In this document: one piece after another, positions 46,157-58,109 of the stretch
How positions within the stretch are numbered: position 1 is the first letter of the stretch
Layout of the letters: every line of letters begins with the position of its first letter
DNA from: Primula veris
Lineage: Eukaryota > Streptophyta > Magnoliopsida > Ericales > Primulaceae
DNA: 64,000 nt
NCBI GenBank assembly: GCA_963682055.1
Contig: OY821740.1
Location: forward strand, 11,804,814 to 11,868,813
Reading direction: 5' to 3'
The notes under the pieces: generated by a model
What the model was told of the DNA's origin: nothing
Database searches by the model: none
Seen by the model: the letters and a program-made list of their open reading frames with translations, nothing else
Translations under genes and position numbers: made by a program

Positions 46157-47994
46157 TGTAACATCCCGTATTTTTATAAGTGTTTTTAATTAGGAATTAA
46201 TTTATCCAAAAACGTTTTATTCAAATTTTACCAAAAACCGGTCACTCGACTAATTTTTAGCCAAAAAACCGAAATTCTTCCGAAAAACTTTATTTTAAAA
46301 ACATGTTACTAATTTTATAAATAAAAAGGACCCAATAGGTTTGTTTTTAAATATTTGTTATTTTTGAGTAGTAAAACAATATTTTTAGATTTAGAGTTAA
46401 CTTTTAGAACTTTGGGGACCAAATAGTTCATTACCACAAACTTTCTCAAAACAGTTTTTACATCTTCAAATCAGCCCACTTTTTCAAAACAGTAAACCTA
46501 AAACAAGAGAGAAAAAGAGAGAAAATGAAGAAGAAGAAGAAGAAGAAACCACCACTAGCGGTTTCTTACCGGAAGCATCTCCTCTACGCTCTAAGGTAAC
46601 GGAGGTTATCCATTGCGACTAGACGAGGGTGTATGTTAGGATTAGGTTTTGCGTTTATTATAAATTGTGGGGTTTTGCCTTTTATCTTAATTATGTTCTT
46701 AAATTGTTAATTGGGTTTATTTGTTGTACGTCTAATTCATTTTTTTTTTTGGAGTAGTTGAGGATTTAGTCTTTTAATTTCGGGATAATGAGAATATTGA
46801 TGGATTGCATGTTTTATGCGTTGATTATGTGTTATTATGGTTGTTGATAGAATTGGGTAAATTATTGTTGAATAAAGATGAGTTTTATATTACGCATACA
46901 AGGTGTTTGTTAAAATGGCTGAACTGAATTTTATGTTGTTAGAGTTGGTTGGCTAGTTGTGAATCTAGTGCCTATGCTTATGTGCTTTGTTGAATTGAGT
47001 CAAAGAAACGTATGAGAATGTGATAATTGCGTGGATTTATATTATTGGCCGAGGCCGTATGAGAATGTGATATTTGCGTGGATTTATAATATTGGCTGAG
47101 GCCTCGTGATTTAGATTAGTGGCAATGGTCTCTGTCTCTTCCTAATTCTGGGGACAGAAGACGGTCGAGGGGATAGGGAATGACTCGTTTTACGGACTGT
47201 GGCGAGTGGCATGAGAGGTCCTAGTGCGCACTCTATTTATTTTTCTGTTAGCAATGGTCTCTGTCTCTTCCTAATTCCGGGGACAGAAGACGGCCGTGGG
47301 GATAGGGAATGACTCGTCTTACGGACTGGGACGAGTGGCATGAGAGGTCCAAGTGCGCACTTTAAATCTACTTTTATGTTAGCAATGGTCTATGTCTCTT
47401 TCTAATTCCGGGGACATAAGACAGCCGATGGGATAGGGAATGACCTACCTTACGGACTGGGATAGGTGGCATGAGAGGTCCATGTATGCTATAGATGTGT
47501 GTTGAAGTTATTTAATTTATCTTGTTGTACGACGTTATTTTATTTCTTTTTATATGTTGCTATCATAGTTGTTTTTGTGAGTCTTGCATTTATAGGATGG
47601 AGTGACGGTATTTGTGATGCCGTCCCGTCTATGTATGTGCGTGGGACTCATCGTTATAGTTTTGTCTTTCAGTTACAAATTAGGTTGAGGCGTTTAGAGT
47701 TTGGAGCTATTGCAATGCGTCACATGGGCTCGGGGCTTTCACTTTCTTTTCACTTAGATTACATTTTTGAGGTTGTAGCCTACGGGCAAATTCATTCGTT
47801 TGTTAGCTTTTAGCTTTTATAAATCTTGCCTTGTAGCCGCGTTTGGCAAACAGTTTTATTTATCCTTTTAAATGTTCCTTTAGCTCGCGAGTTATTTCTT
47901 TTAAAATTTTAATTTTGTACCAACAGGTTCTTTTTGCTTTTGTTTTAAAAAGGTCACGCCTTAATGTCCGTGTTACGGATTTTGGGGCGTGACA
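46157..47994. mobile_element. Solo LTR (Ty3/gypsy-like) with 5 bp target duplication
   Basis: 1838 bp from TGTAACATCCCGTATTTTTA to TTTTGGGGCGTGACA, flanked by identical TGAAC (46152-46156 and 47995-47999). TGTAACATCCCG...GGGGCGTGACA ends are common in plant gypsy LTRs. No internal region is present, as expected after LTR-LTR recombination. The plus-strand ORF at 47499-47813 lies inside and has no support as a gene. Confidence 0.82.
47120..47483 (+). repeat. Three ~130 bp tandem units inside the solo LTR
   Basis: GCAATGGTCTCTGTCTCTTC recurs at 47122, 47251 and 47382, each followed by GGGATAGGGAATGAC and GGCATGAGAGGTCC. Just before, at about 47010-47100, a ~47 bp unit (CGTATGAGAATGTGATAWTT) is also duplicated. 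Confidence 0.9.
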
Positions 47995-49437
47995 TGAACG
48001 GTTTTGGTTTGAAAACCTAAACCTCTTCTATCATTGCAAAAGTTCGGCAAAACTCTTGAAATGCTCCCTTGTGTAAAAACAACATTTTGTATAGGCGGAA
48101 TAGGAGTTGTAGACATGCTAGAAGATTTGACAAAGCAGGTTGTGCTTGGGCTAAAAATGTTGCAATCGAAACCCAAACCGCTTTTGTTATTGATATATTT
48201 TTGACAACTCAAAATTTCGTCCAACACGGTTTTCCCTTTGGAAAACCTTGAGATTGTTAACTCAAGTTTTTCGACCGTAATGACAAGCTCGTCGTTTTTC
48301 TTTTTGAAAGAGTCATTCTCGGTTTTTAAAAACTCATTTTGGAGAACAAGAGTATTGTTCTCATATTTCAAGTCTTCCTTTTCATCATCAATGTCATTAA
48401 ACGAAAATGATAATTTGTGATTAGACTCATTTTCAATTTTATCTCTTTTCAAGGATCTTATAACTTCATTGAGAGAAGAATTTATCCTTTTAAGAGATTT
48501 AACTTTTTCAACAAGCTTAGGAAACTTTTCGGAATAAATTCCACACATGAATTAATTCATCATGAGATAAATCGTGTACCTCATCATTGTCACTTTCGCT
48601 TGATGATGATTGGTTAAGTTCATTGTTGTCTTCCATGGCCATATAACAAGCAAGATGACCGACTTCGTCTTGGTCGGAACTATCGCTAGAGCTTGAAGCG
48701 AATATCTTCTTCTTGCCTTTTCTCTTGCGATTCTTGACGCAATCTCTCGCTATGTGTCCTTCATTACCACAAGCATAGCAAACAAAATTGTTAGAAATAA
48801 TTGAACTATTTGACGATTTACCTTTATGTTTGTGTTTGCTATTAAGCTTTAGTATTTCCTTGACGATTCGAATGATTTGCATTGAATTTTTCTCGTCATC
48901 GGATAGTTCATCATTTTCTTCACAAGTTGTTCCTTTGAAAGCTATCTCCTTCTTTTTCGAGATTGGTTTGTGACTATTGAGGGTGATCTCATGAGTAATG
49001 AGTGAACCCGTCAATGCATCAAGAGTGTATGTGTTCATGTCGTGCGCTTCTTGAATTGCGGTGACTTTTGGTTCCCATTCTTTTGGTAAGCTCCGAATTA
49101 CCTTCGAAACCATTTTCTTACAAGACAAACACTTACCAAGAGACATTAATCCGTTAGTAATAGTGGTAAATCTAGCAAGCATATCGGAAATAGTTTCTCC
49201 ATCGCTCATCCTAACAAGCCCGTAGTCATGCACTAAAAGTTGGAGTTTGCAATCCTTAACTTGGTTAGTTCCCTCATGCATAACCACTAACTTATCCCAC
49301 ATACCCTTAGCCGTTTTACAAGCGGAAATTTTGTTGTACTCGTTAGGTGAAACGACACAAACAATAGCGTATATTGCTTTAACGTTAGTAGAGTAGGCTT
49401 CTAGTGAGTGTTTGGTAGAAGCTTTTAAGCCAAAGTG
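47995..49437 (-). pseudogene. Copia gag remnant (UBN2 type, coiled coil)
   Basis: The minus strand encodes GLKASTKHSLEAYSTNVKAI, then ACKTAKGMWDKLVVMHEGT and LPKEWEPKVTAIQEAHD, the UBN2/gag core. The zinc knuckle CYACGNEGHIARDC lies near 48780. The frame shifts near 48530, and a coiled coil (LKRINSSLNEVIRSL...VEKLELTISRF) continues to about 48240. The N-terminal substrate-like region before GLKAS is missing. The open frames are long (261 and 191 aa) but out of phase with each other. Confidence 0.75.
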
Positions 49438-49464
49438 TTAGTTAAAAGTTCTAGGTTAAACACT

Positions 49465-49896
49465 TGATTACTCATAGATTGAGGGGGAGTCGTTGACTCG
49501 TCTTTTGTGTACTCTTGCACTTGTATCAAGATTGTATCCTCGGGTAGAGGGTGAGCAAATCGGTTGATTAGCTCGTTAGAATTTATAATCTTGGGAAGAA
49601 GATTATAGTGAAATACTCGGTAGCGTGAATACCGAGTAGAGGACGTAGACGGGTTTGCCGAATCTCTATATATCGTGGTGTCAATCTCTTCCCTTACTAT
49701 GATTGTGCGCAACTTATATTATTTATGATTGTGCGCATGTTTCAATTTATTCATAGATTATCATCGCATATTTATTTTCGCAAATAGATATCGAGCTAGT
49801 TGGGTTGTTAGTTGCACTTAGAATTTTAATTCCGTGAAAAACGCCTAAAAGCTTATTCACCCCCCTCTAAGGTTTAGCCGCACGGGCCAACACGGG
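49465..49896 (+). repeat. Probable LTR fragment of another copia element
   Basis: ATTGAGGGGGAGT (49478-49490) looks like a polypurine tract. It is followed by an LTR-like stretch with ACTCGGTAGCGTGAATACCG, CTCTATATATCGTGGTG and a TTCACCCCCCTCTAAGG tail ending in CCAACA (49887-49892). These words are typical of the R/U5 end of some plant copia LTRs on the plus strand, opposite to the neighbouring gag. Confidence 0.35.
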
Positions 49897-50054
49897 TAAT
49901 TCCCCATTTAAATGAATTCGTTGTAAAAAAAAATCCTAATTAGTATAACAGTCGGTTATGGATGGTTTTGATAACTGTTATAAGCCGCGACTAGTCCGAA
50001 ACTGTTATAAGCCGCGACTGGTCCGAAGTCATTCTCTAGAATATATACATATAG

Positions 50055-50319
50055 TGTTGGAAAAATGATATATTTAATCAATATTAAAGTGAATAAATTG
50101 TTCTTGAAATGGACATTGTAAAATGTTTACTATATCTGCCCTTTTCCATGAGGAGTAATTAGTCATTAATATCTATAAGGTGTTTATATGAATTACTAAT
50201 TATTTATTTAACTGTAAGGCTTGCTTGAAATTACATTGTTAATATACCTTAAAAGTTAATTAAATAAAGGTTTGAGCTTTTTTTTGGATACTAGAGCCAA
50301 GTTTTTTATACTTCCAACA
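50055..50319 (-). repeat. Possible 265 bp solo LTR
   Basis: The ends are TGTTGGAAAAATG and TATACTTCCAACA, and the complement of a purine tract (ATCCCTTTTATT) follows. There are no second LTR, clear TSD or coding domains. The next ~300 bp (50480-50640, with GTACAACACCCATAGATTCT) also look retroelement-derived. Confidence 0.35.
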
Positions 50320-50699
50320 ATCCCTTTTATTAATGAATGGTCACACTTGTTTCAAAAGACACCAAATGATTTATAAATAATTTAGGCCTTTATTGTTTTG
50401 GTAAAACACACGCATAACACAACATAAAACACTTTTAAAAACTCATTGCATTATTTCCCCCTTTTAAATTAAAGATAGAAAGTCTGCACTGTTATAAGTT
50501 CGTTTGGGTCGCAAGATTGTACGTTTCTTCAGGCAGCATAGTGAGATCGTTGTATTCTGTGAGTACAACACCCATAGATTCTTAGAGCGTGTGTGGGAGG
50601 GGCAAACATTTTTAAAAAGATAGGGTGACACCATAGATTCGGTCCGACTTTAGGATTTTCACATTTTAATCGTTTCGCCGATTAATTCGCCATCTTTGA

Positions 50700-52780
50700 A
50701 ATACGGCACACTAATTCTAACTTACTCAAAACGAGTAATGTCATGATAAAATAAATAGAACAAGCATGCTAAAAATTGTTAATATGAAATAAGTTTGGCC
50801 GAGATATAGTGAGAATATATAAAATAGTTGGCGTTATATGTTTCTTTATTTTTTAATCAGTGATTTATGTTTCTAATCTCCATTGTATCACATGTAACGA
50901 AAGATTTCGTCACAATCATCCCAATTCTTAAGAGTTGCCCTTAATACGAATTTCGTTCTTAACAAATTAACGACCATTTATTACATTTTATTCTGCTCAT
51001 TTCCCTTTTCTTGAAACGCATAATTGATTGAACCGTGAACTTCAATGATTGGTCTCATATATGCAAGTTTTATCTGTGGGACGGCTTTTAATTATTTGGT
51101 ATTTACTCTCTGACTTTCTCTAAGTGAAATTATGATTTATTTCTTATCCCAAATGATTTAATACTGTCGCACTCTGAAAAGTCGCTTTAGAATGAATTAT
51201 TATACCGACAAAAAAAAATATTAGACTACATCTTTACATAAAATCTTGGATATCATTTACATCGTTCAGAACCGCAGTATCCGATTAGAATTAGGTTATA
51301 TATGTACAATCTCCTAGTTCTAATCTCTTTCAGTCATAATTCATGTGTTACTTTGTTACTATACTAAAGATCTAGTACTGCTAATTGGTAGCCTGAAAGT
51401 TCACAAATGTCAAATGCATGCTCATGTCTTTCATACTTCATGTGTTTGTTTCAAAAAGCTCAAAAAATCCTTCAGTACATTAATAAGAGCTTCTCATGTC
51501 GTTTCACTCACCTCCGTCAATCTAATAAAAAAATCTGTAACAGGTTTCAGGCTCATAAAAATATCAACAAATGTCGATATAATTTACATTTGTTCTTCAT
51601 GACTTACATCTGGAGTACAATATATAATTACGGAAACATATCTTGTTTTTCTTATTATTTCTAGAATTTCGCCTTTTGCTCGTAACCCCGGCCATCAGTC
51701 AACAAAAGTGTTATTTCATTTAAATATACTGACCAAGATAATGGACCGTCGAATTTCTTCTTTCAAATACGTCTAAGGTACTACTCTTTCATTATAGGAT
51801 CAAACTTATCAATCATTTCGAATTATACTTAAAAAATATCCACTGTTATTATCATCTATTTTCTCATTACTCCCACGGAATGGCATATCACTACTAGCTA
51901 GAGCATCTACAACACAATATTCTTTTCAAAACTTTGTTCTAAAATTCTCTTTCTTTATTGTTGGCTATCTGATTTAAAACGTCAATTTTCATGTTTGTTT
52001 ATAATCATATTATTGTCTCGATCCATTAATTCAAGCTATTAGAGATATCACTACTCATCTCATGCTCCTTAAGCCTTTTGTACATGTTATGCCAATCATT
52101 ATACCATCCACCTGTCGAGATTAATTGACTTGGCTTACCTTTCTTAAAAAAATACACAACAAAAATAAAATATTTTGTCCTTATTAGGAGAGTATACTAG
52201 CCATGACCTGTCTTATTTATCTCCATTGTTCATGACTCGAGTAAATGGTTATCGTTTAAGCTTCTTTTTTATCATTTGACCGATAAACAACATCCTTAAC
52301 TCTTATCAGACCTTTCTTTAATATCATATCAATTTTTGTTTGATACGTAATATTTTCCAAATTCCTTGGATGAAATAAATCATTTTAAGTCTTAAGCATT
52401 CTCAACCAAATTTTCGACCACCTCTCTATCATCTTTCCATTCTCATTATGTAAATCTTAGTCCACCACTCTATCATCCATTTATCCATTCTCATTTTCTA
52501 AATTTTCGTCCACCTTTCTATTAATCCATTTTTCCATTCTTATTCTCTAACGGTTTGTCTTCAAAGATATATTTTCATCAAGATTTTCATCAGATTTGAA
52601 GCTCGTCAATCAAGATGTATGTTCATTCAAAGTATTTCCGTCAACATTGACATGATTTATAATCTCATCATTACTAGCTAGAATTTCATCAATGTAATCA
52701 TTACTTTGCGGATTTACTTGGGTGGAGAGGAAATGCTTTCTTCCATGCTCTTGACAAAGCGCATTCACCCTCCTATATTT
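50700..52780. other. Intergenic, no gene seen
   Basis: No supported gene. At 52430-52550 the words CACCTCTCTATCATC and TCCATTCTCATT are repeated about three times. Confidence 0.45.
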
Positions 52781-52789
52781 GAATTTGGT

Positions 52790-53335
52790 GTTGTAATCTT
52801 CTATGAGCAGTTAGGCATCACCTTAACATCATCTCAAGTTATATGTTTAAGGGGAACCGCTTCGACCCACTTAGTAAAGTAGTCAATGGCCACCAAAAGA
52901 TATTTCACCTATTATGCAGCCTTGGAAATTTTTCCAACAATATGGGGTATGATTGTGTGAGTTTAGGTTCTCACCATGCATATGGGGTATGATTGTGTGA
53001 GTTTGACCATTTTCACACTTTGTGAACTATATTTCCGCATCTCTTTGCAGGTAGAGCCACAAGAATTTTCGTAGAGGTTAGTGCTCTATGTGCCAGAATC
53101 CTCCGCACTGTAATAACTTCCACAAGAACCTTCATAGAGCTCTTTCCATAGTTGGGGACCTCCTCAGGGTGCACACTCAGACTATGGGGGCCTGACTATG
53201 TCTTCTAAATAAATGCTCATCAAACAACCAAAACTCAGGGGTCTTCTCTTAACTCTCAGGGTCTCTTTCTTATCCTCAGGGATACTTCCATCGTGGATAT
53301 ATTTGACTAGTGGTTCAATCCATAACCTATCAAAT
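52790..53335 (-). pseudogene. Ty3/gypsy pol remnant (RNase H-integrase region)
   Basis: On the minus strand WIEPLVKYIHDGSIPEDKKE (53320-53255) matches the linker before integrase. It is followed by YEGSCGS (HEGxCG zinc region) and, in a shifted frame, RRILAHRALTSTK. KYLLVAIDYFTKWVEAVPL (52910-52850) is the integrase core start. Stops and frameshifts throughout show an old relic. The insert CATATGGGGTATGATTGTGTGAG is duplicated at about 52940 and 52980. Confidence 0.72.
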
Positions 53336-54498
53336 TTCGTCATCAGTGTTATCTATTCCGAGATTCTTTTAGCTAAAAATTACATGAGTTTTTTTGTAAT
53401 TAAGGAATTTGTTTTGAGTGAAAATTACTTAAGTTATTAAGATTATTCGAATGAGTGATGATATTAGGGGGGGGGGGGGGGGGTCTTGAAAAGATTTACT
53501 AAGTTCCATTGATATAGCTCAATATACATTGATCAAATATGCCACATTGAGTCTCTACGTCAATTTTTGTCTACAAAGTTCTGCCTAAAAAATCACAAAT
53601 CTGCGACCATTGCTAGCCAACAATGATAATCTCATTTGCAATATACCTTTAGAAAGTTCTCCATAAAAAGAGATGAAAGGAAAGATAGAATGTTAAATCC
53701 TCAAATAACTCTTTCTATCTAGAAATAAAGGATATACTTCATGGGTCACATCATAACGTCTGTTGTTAATGTGAGTGTCGCTATATTTAGCAACATGATA
53801 GTAATAAAACAATAACATATTTTGTTGCTATATTGTTGATCGACTCAAAAATGTAATTTATTTAATCTTTTTAACTTGCAAGAATACAAGTGTCAATCGA
53901 AGTAATAAAACTAATAAATTGTTAAGTTAAGAGGTCGACCACTGGGATTACGTAAAATAATATATATATAAATATGGTTTTCTATTTTATGTTGATATTG
54001 CTCGTGCCTTTCTTTTCTTTTAGTTTTTGTTCCAAAACTAGCATGCATAAAAGAAAAGGTCAGAATCAAGTGTGTTTAATACTTGCTCTTAATTCGTTGA
54101 TTTCCTGGATAAAATCAATACTAACTAAAAAGTAATAATAAAAAACATAGCAAAAAAGAACTTATAGTAAAGAGCGTAAGGGTGAAGACGTTTGCATGAG
54201 TGGGCAAATTTAGGAAGAAATAGTACCACTTTTATCTTAGCAAAGATGAATAAATAATAAAAGAGAGGAGACAAAAGTATTGGAAAAAAGAGGGGGGAGG
54301 GAGAGAGAACAAAACCATTTCATATATATTAAAAAATATATATAGGATAAAAGTTTCTGTAAAATACTACTACTAAATATTTATCACTAAAAAAAAAATG
54401 TAATTATATTATGAGAGCTCTATTAGACTGATGGTAAATTGAGGGTAACTGTAAATCAACAAAACTTGTTGCCGAATTTAGCAACACTTAGTTTACTA
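53336..54498. other. Intergenic, no gene seen; 17-G run at 53467-53483
   Basis: AT-rich, no coding support. The G homopolymer is one of several in the window. Confidence 0.45.
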
Positions 54499-54735
54499 CT
54501 CCCTCCGTTCCTATTTAATTGTCCACTACAAAATTACGTGCAATTTTGACCGGCCAAAAACTTGTATCAAAACTGTCGGAATAAAATTTTTTAAAAGTTG
54601 ATCATATAGTTCAAATGTTAAATTTTATTATTAGATTTTAAAAAAAAAATTATTTCGACAATTTTGATACAAGTTATAAACGGGTCAAAATTACACGTAA
54701 TTTCGTAATGAACAATTAAATGAGAACGGATGGAG
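54499..54735. mobile_element. Stowaway-like MITE
   Basis: 237 bp from CTCCCTCCGTTCCTATTTAA to TAAATGAGAACGGATGGAG, flanked by TA (54497-54498 and 54736-54737). It has long internal inverted similarity (TTGATACAAGTT against AACTTGTATCAA). This is the best preserved Stowaway in the window. Confidence 0.85.
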
Positions 54736-54799
54736 TATTAGTTTAGCAATAGAGTGTCTAATGATATCGTGACAATTCTTGTATTGTATAGTGTTATCT

Positions 54800-55180
54800 T
54801 TGAAAAAACCGTGACCTAATTTCTTAAAAAAAAAACAAGAGAATTAGGATTTAGAGACAAATTATTTGGAGACAATCAAAAGTTTTTTCTAAATAGTACA
54901 TTTAGAAACAAAAAAATTATTTTAGAAACAAAAATAAAAAAATTATTCCGAAATCTAATTTTTAGGAACCATTAATTTATAATAAAAAATTGTCTCTAAA
55001 AACTATCTCATATCAGCATAAGCACACAATTAATTGTACATAAATCTATTTTTGACACAAAATGTAGATGTGCTTCTACGTTGGTATGAGATTGTCTTTA
55101 AATAAAAATTTTCCGTTCCTAAAAGACTGTTTTTGTTTCTAAGGCTCATTTTTTTGGGCGGAGATATTTCCCCGGATAAT
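54800..55180. repeat. CACTA-like subterminal region
   Basis: Repeated TTTAGAGACAAATTATTTGG, TTAGAAACAAAAAAATTATT and their reverse (TTTTTGTTTCTAAGG, TTGTCTCTAAA) resemble the subterminal arrays of plant CACTA elements. No CACTA terminus was seen. Confidence 0.3.
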
Positions 55181-55379
55181 GTTTTTCCTCTTTTAGTTTT
55201 CTGGATGCTGTGATACTTAAATTTTCTATTGAATTTTTTTAGTAACAATAGTTCATGTTAATTTAAGGTTTCAAAAAATAAAAAAAAAGGCGGGAACTAA
55301 AAAATTAAAAACCAACATTAAATCATATTAAAAACGTGAAATACCATGAACACGTTATTCAAAAAAAAATTATAATATT

Positions 55380-55625
55380 TTATTCTCTCAAACTCCATCT
55401 AAAATCCCCCAGATAGACTTTGTAAGCCATCTTTTTCGAGCCGCCTTCTCCCTTTACTAAGAATTTTTTTACTTGATTGTCGTTTTTAGCAAGATACTCA
55501 AATGCTTTGTCCAGATCTGATTCATCAAACCCCTCCACTTTCATCACCTCTTTACAGAGAAACGTCACGCGGTCTAGACCATCATGACATATTAAGGCTA
55601 TTTCGGAAACCCGATTTGCAAGTTC
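55380..55625 (-). pseudogene. Myb/SANT-like protein fragment
   Basis: On the minus strand an open frame reads RVSEIALICHDGLDRVTFLC, then KEVMKVEGFDESDLDKAFEY, LAKNDNQVKKFLVKGEGGSK and a stop. The mix of amphipathic helices and the DLDKAFEYL...FL pattern recall the C-terminal part of plant Myb/SANT-like proteins linked to Harbinger-type transposons. There is no ATG near the start. A second open stretch upstream at 55939-56124 (KKFNEVKEDSAKWNWVWLG) may be an earlier exon. Recognition is weak; it may be part of the surrounding transposon. Confidence 0.38.
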
Positions 55626-56227
55626 CTTTATATTACTAGAAACATTTCACTTATCCTTTTTCTTTTTACATGTGTTCTTGGTTCAGAGATCGCAATATCA
55701 GGATTGTGAGTAATATTTGGAGTGATTCTTAATTCTCAACGTCAGCTTCCTCGTTACTTTATCAAACCCATCACTTGAATATAATGTTTGGTTTTCATGA
55801 GTATCAGATTTAGCGAAACTTCTCGTTGCTTGATGATCACTACAAAGGAGTCGCGTTTGAATGCGCCTAATTTTTTATATAATAAAATGATAAATAATAC
55901 GAAAACATACTATACCCGAAATTTAAATAAGAATTCATTTACCTCAATGTATGACGTGTAAACTTCCTAATCGCATGTGAACATTTTTTCTGAATCACCC
56001 CCAACCAAACCCAATTCCATTTAGCCGAATCTTCTTTCACTTCGTTGAACTTTTTTCTAATTGCTTTCAACTTACAAATATGGGTAAACATACAAGAGAC
56101 ATCAAACTCGATCGAGTATAACATTTTCGATCAATTGGCGCTATGTTTTCCCTTTGTTAAAATTGTTGTCCACCTAAAAACAGAGTATATCATTTTCCTG
56201 AGGTTATGGAAAATATTTTCCTTTGAG

Positions 56228-57133
56228 TAGGGCTGGGAAAAATTCCCGTAATCCCGACCCGACGCGTGTCCCGACCCACACTCGACCCGAGAAGAGTACC
56301 GACCCGATAATGTCGGGTTTTGTCCCGACCCAACAAACTTGGGGATCGTATGACAATTTTGATTTCGTCGGGTGTCCAGACCCGACCCGACCCGACCCGA
56401 CCCGATTTTTTAATTAATTTATATTTTATATTATATAACATGATTTTTTTATTTCAACACTAAAATATAAATTAATTTATATCAAATGCAAGTGATGATA
56501 ATTTAACCTTGTAGCTCTAACATACAATGTAATCACTCTACCATATAAGCTACAATCTTTTTTGTTTAATATATTATTTATAATTATATAAGTATAATAT
56601 AGATTTTTAGTTTTGAATATATGAAACTATTAAAATAAAAAATATACTTATATAAAAAAGTTATATTGTTAATTCAAAAAAGATAAATGTTCATTATTTT
56701 TCGATTATAAAAATTATAATAATAATATATGTCATTTAGTATGATAATTGTTGTTTATTTGAATTAAACTAAATACTAAAAGAATCTGATAAAAAAAAAT
56801 ATCAATTTTTTTATTTTACTCCATTATTTATACTTTCATATTATTTTTTCTACTACATGTTAATTTTTTTTTTCATTTATTAGAATTGTTATTTTTAAAC
56901 TAGAATTATATTTCGTGGTAATAACATATTTGGACTTATCAAATGAAAATTGTTAATAAAAAATGGCGTTGTCGTAAAATAAAAAAATATGTCGGGAGAT
57001 TCGGGATAAACACATTTCGATCTTACGGGATTCCAAAAAAGTCGGATCTCGACTTTTATCGGGTCGGGATCAGTATTTTTTTTCAATTTTAAAAGTAATC
57101 GGATTGACTATTTAGGATTGGAACCCACCCCTA
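56228..57133 (+). mobile_element. TAGGG-type hAT-like element, copy B
   Basis: 906 bp from TAGGGCTGGGAAAAATTCCC to GGAACCCACCCCTA. The tips are inverted (TAGGGNTGGG). The flanks CCTTTGAG and CTTTTGAT match at 6 of 8 positions, fitting a worn 8 bp hAT duplication. GACCC/GGGTC-rich ends surround an AT-rich interior homologous to copy A, with a tRNA-like segment at 56487-56554 (minus strand). Confidence 0.68.
56487..56554 (-). other. tRNA-like segment in copy B
   Basis: On the minus strand, TAGCTTATATGGTAGAGTGA resembles a tRNA box A/D-arm. The box B counterpart has decayed (GGTTAAATTATC). It is equivalent in position to 41550-41616. Confidence 0.45.
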
Positions 57134-57279
57134 CTTTTGATAGTTCTAACTACTAATTTTATTGCAGTGAATCATTATGTGGATGACCCACTTGCAGATC
57201 CGGGTGAGCTATATCTAGATGTACTATTCACTCGTCCGAATCACGAGCACAGAATTGCTACTTTGTTGATTTTTGTTTA

Positions 57280-57935
57280 TCATAAAAATTGCATTAAATT
57301 TTTTATTATATTTTTAAAAATTTGTATTAGATTTTCAAAAATAATTGTATTACATTGTCAAAAAAAAATATACTAGAATATCACAAAAAATGTATATTAG
57401 ATTTGTCAAAAATTTTGTATTAGATTGTCAAGGTTTTTATATTAAATTATCAAACAAATTATATTACATTGTCAATTTTTTTAAAAAAATTGTCAAGTTT
57501 TTTATATATTAGATTGCAAAAAAAATTGTATTAGATTGTCAAAAAAAAATTCTTAGATTGTCAAAAAAATTATATTAGATTGTCATAAAAACTGTATTAG
57601 ATTGTCAAAAACTTTGTATTAGATTGTCAAAAACTTTATATTAGATTGTCAAAAAAATTGCATTAGATTGTCAAAAATTTGTATTAGATTGTTAAATTTT
57701 TTGTATAAAATTGTCCATTAGATTTTCAAAAAATATGTATTAGATTATAAAAAAAAATGTATTATATTGTCATAAATTTTGTATTAGATTATCATAAAAA
57801 TTGCATTAGATTGTCTATTAGATTGTCAAAATTTTGTATTATGTCAAAATTTTGTATTAAATTGTCAAAAACGTGTATTAAATTATCAAAAAAACTGTAT
57901 ATTAGATTGTCAAAAAAAATATTGATTTTTTTTGG
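57280..57935. repeat. Minisatellite, ~22 bp unit, array 2
   Basis: Imperfect TATTAGATTGTCAAAAA units as in 43497-44412, about 28 copies. Confidence 0.88.
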
Positions 57936-58109
57936 ATTTTTGTAAAAAAAAAAATATTTGATTTATTTTAGAATTTTTAATTTTTTTCCAAATTTCTATT
58001 TTTATACTAATTATTTCTGAATTTTTTTACATTTTTTTTTAGTTTTTACCTTTTTTACTTTATTTTTTATTTTATTTTCAATTTCGGACACCCGCGGTCA
58101 ACACTAGAG

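Larger units (their letters stand above)
44697..49437 (-). mobile_element. Non-autonomous copia (Sirevirus-like) remnant, interrupted
   Basis: On the minus strand this reads gag (49437 to 47995), a solo LTR insertion (46157-47994), a second zinc-knuckle region, then purine-rich AAAGGGGGAG and AATGGGGGAGAT tracts and an LTR (45477-44697). Integrase and RT are absent, so pol has been lost. Multiple purine tracts before the 3' LTR and a gag with a long coiled coil after the knuckle are Sirevirus-like. No matching 5' LTR was found on the right. Confidence 0.62.

Noticed and set aside
45752..46189. 145-codon plus-strand ORF
   Set aside because: Antisense to copia gag remnants and running into the solo LTR.
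47499..47813. 104-codon plus-strand ORF
   Set aside because: Lies inside the gypsy-like solo LTR, with no family motif.
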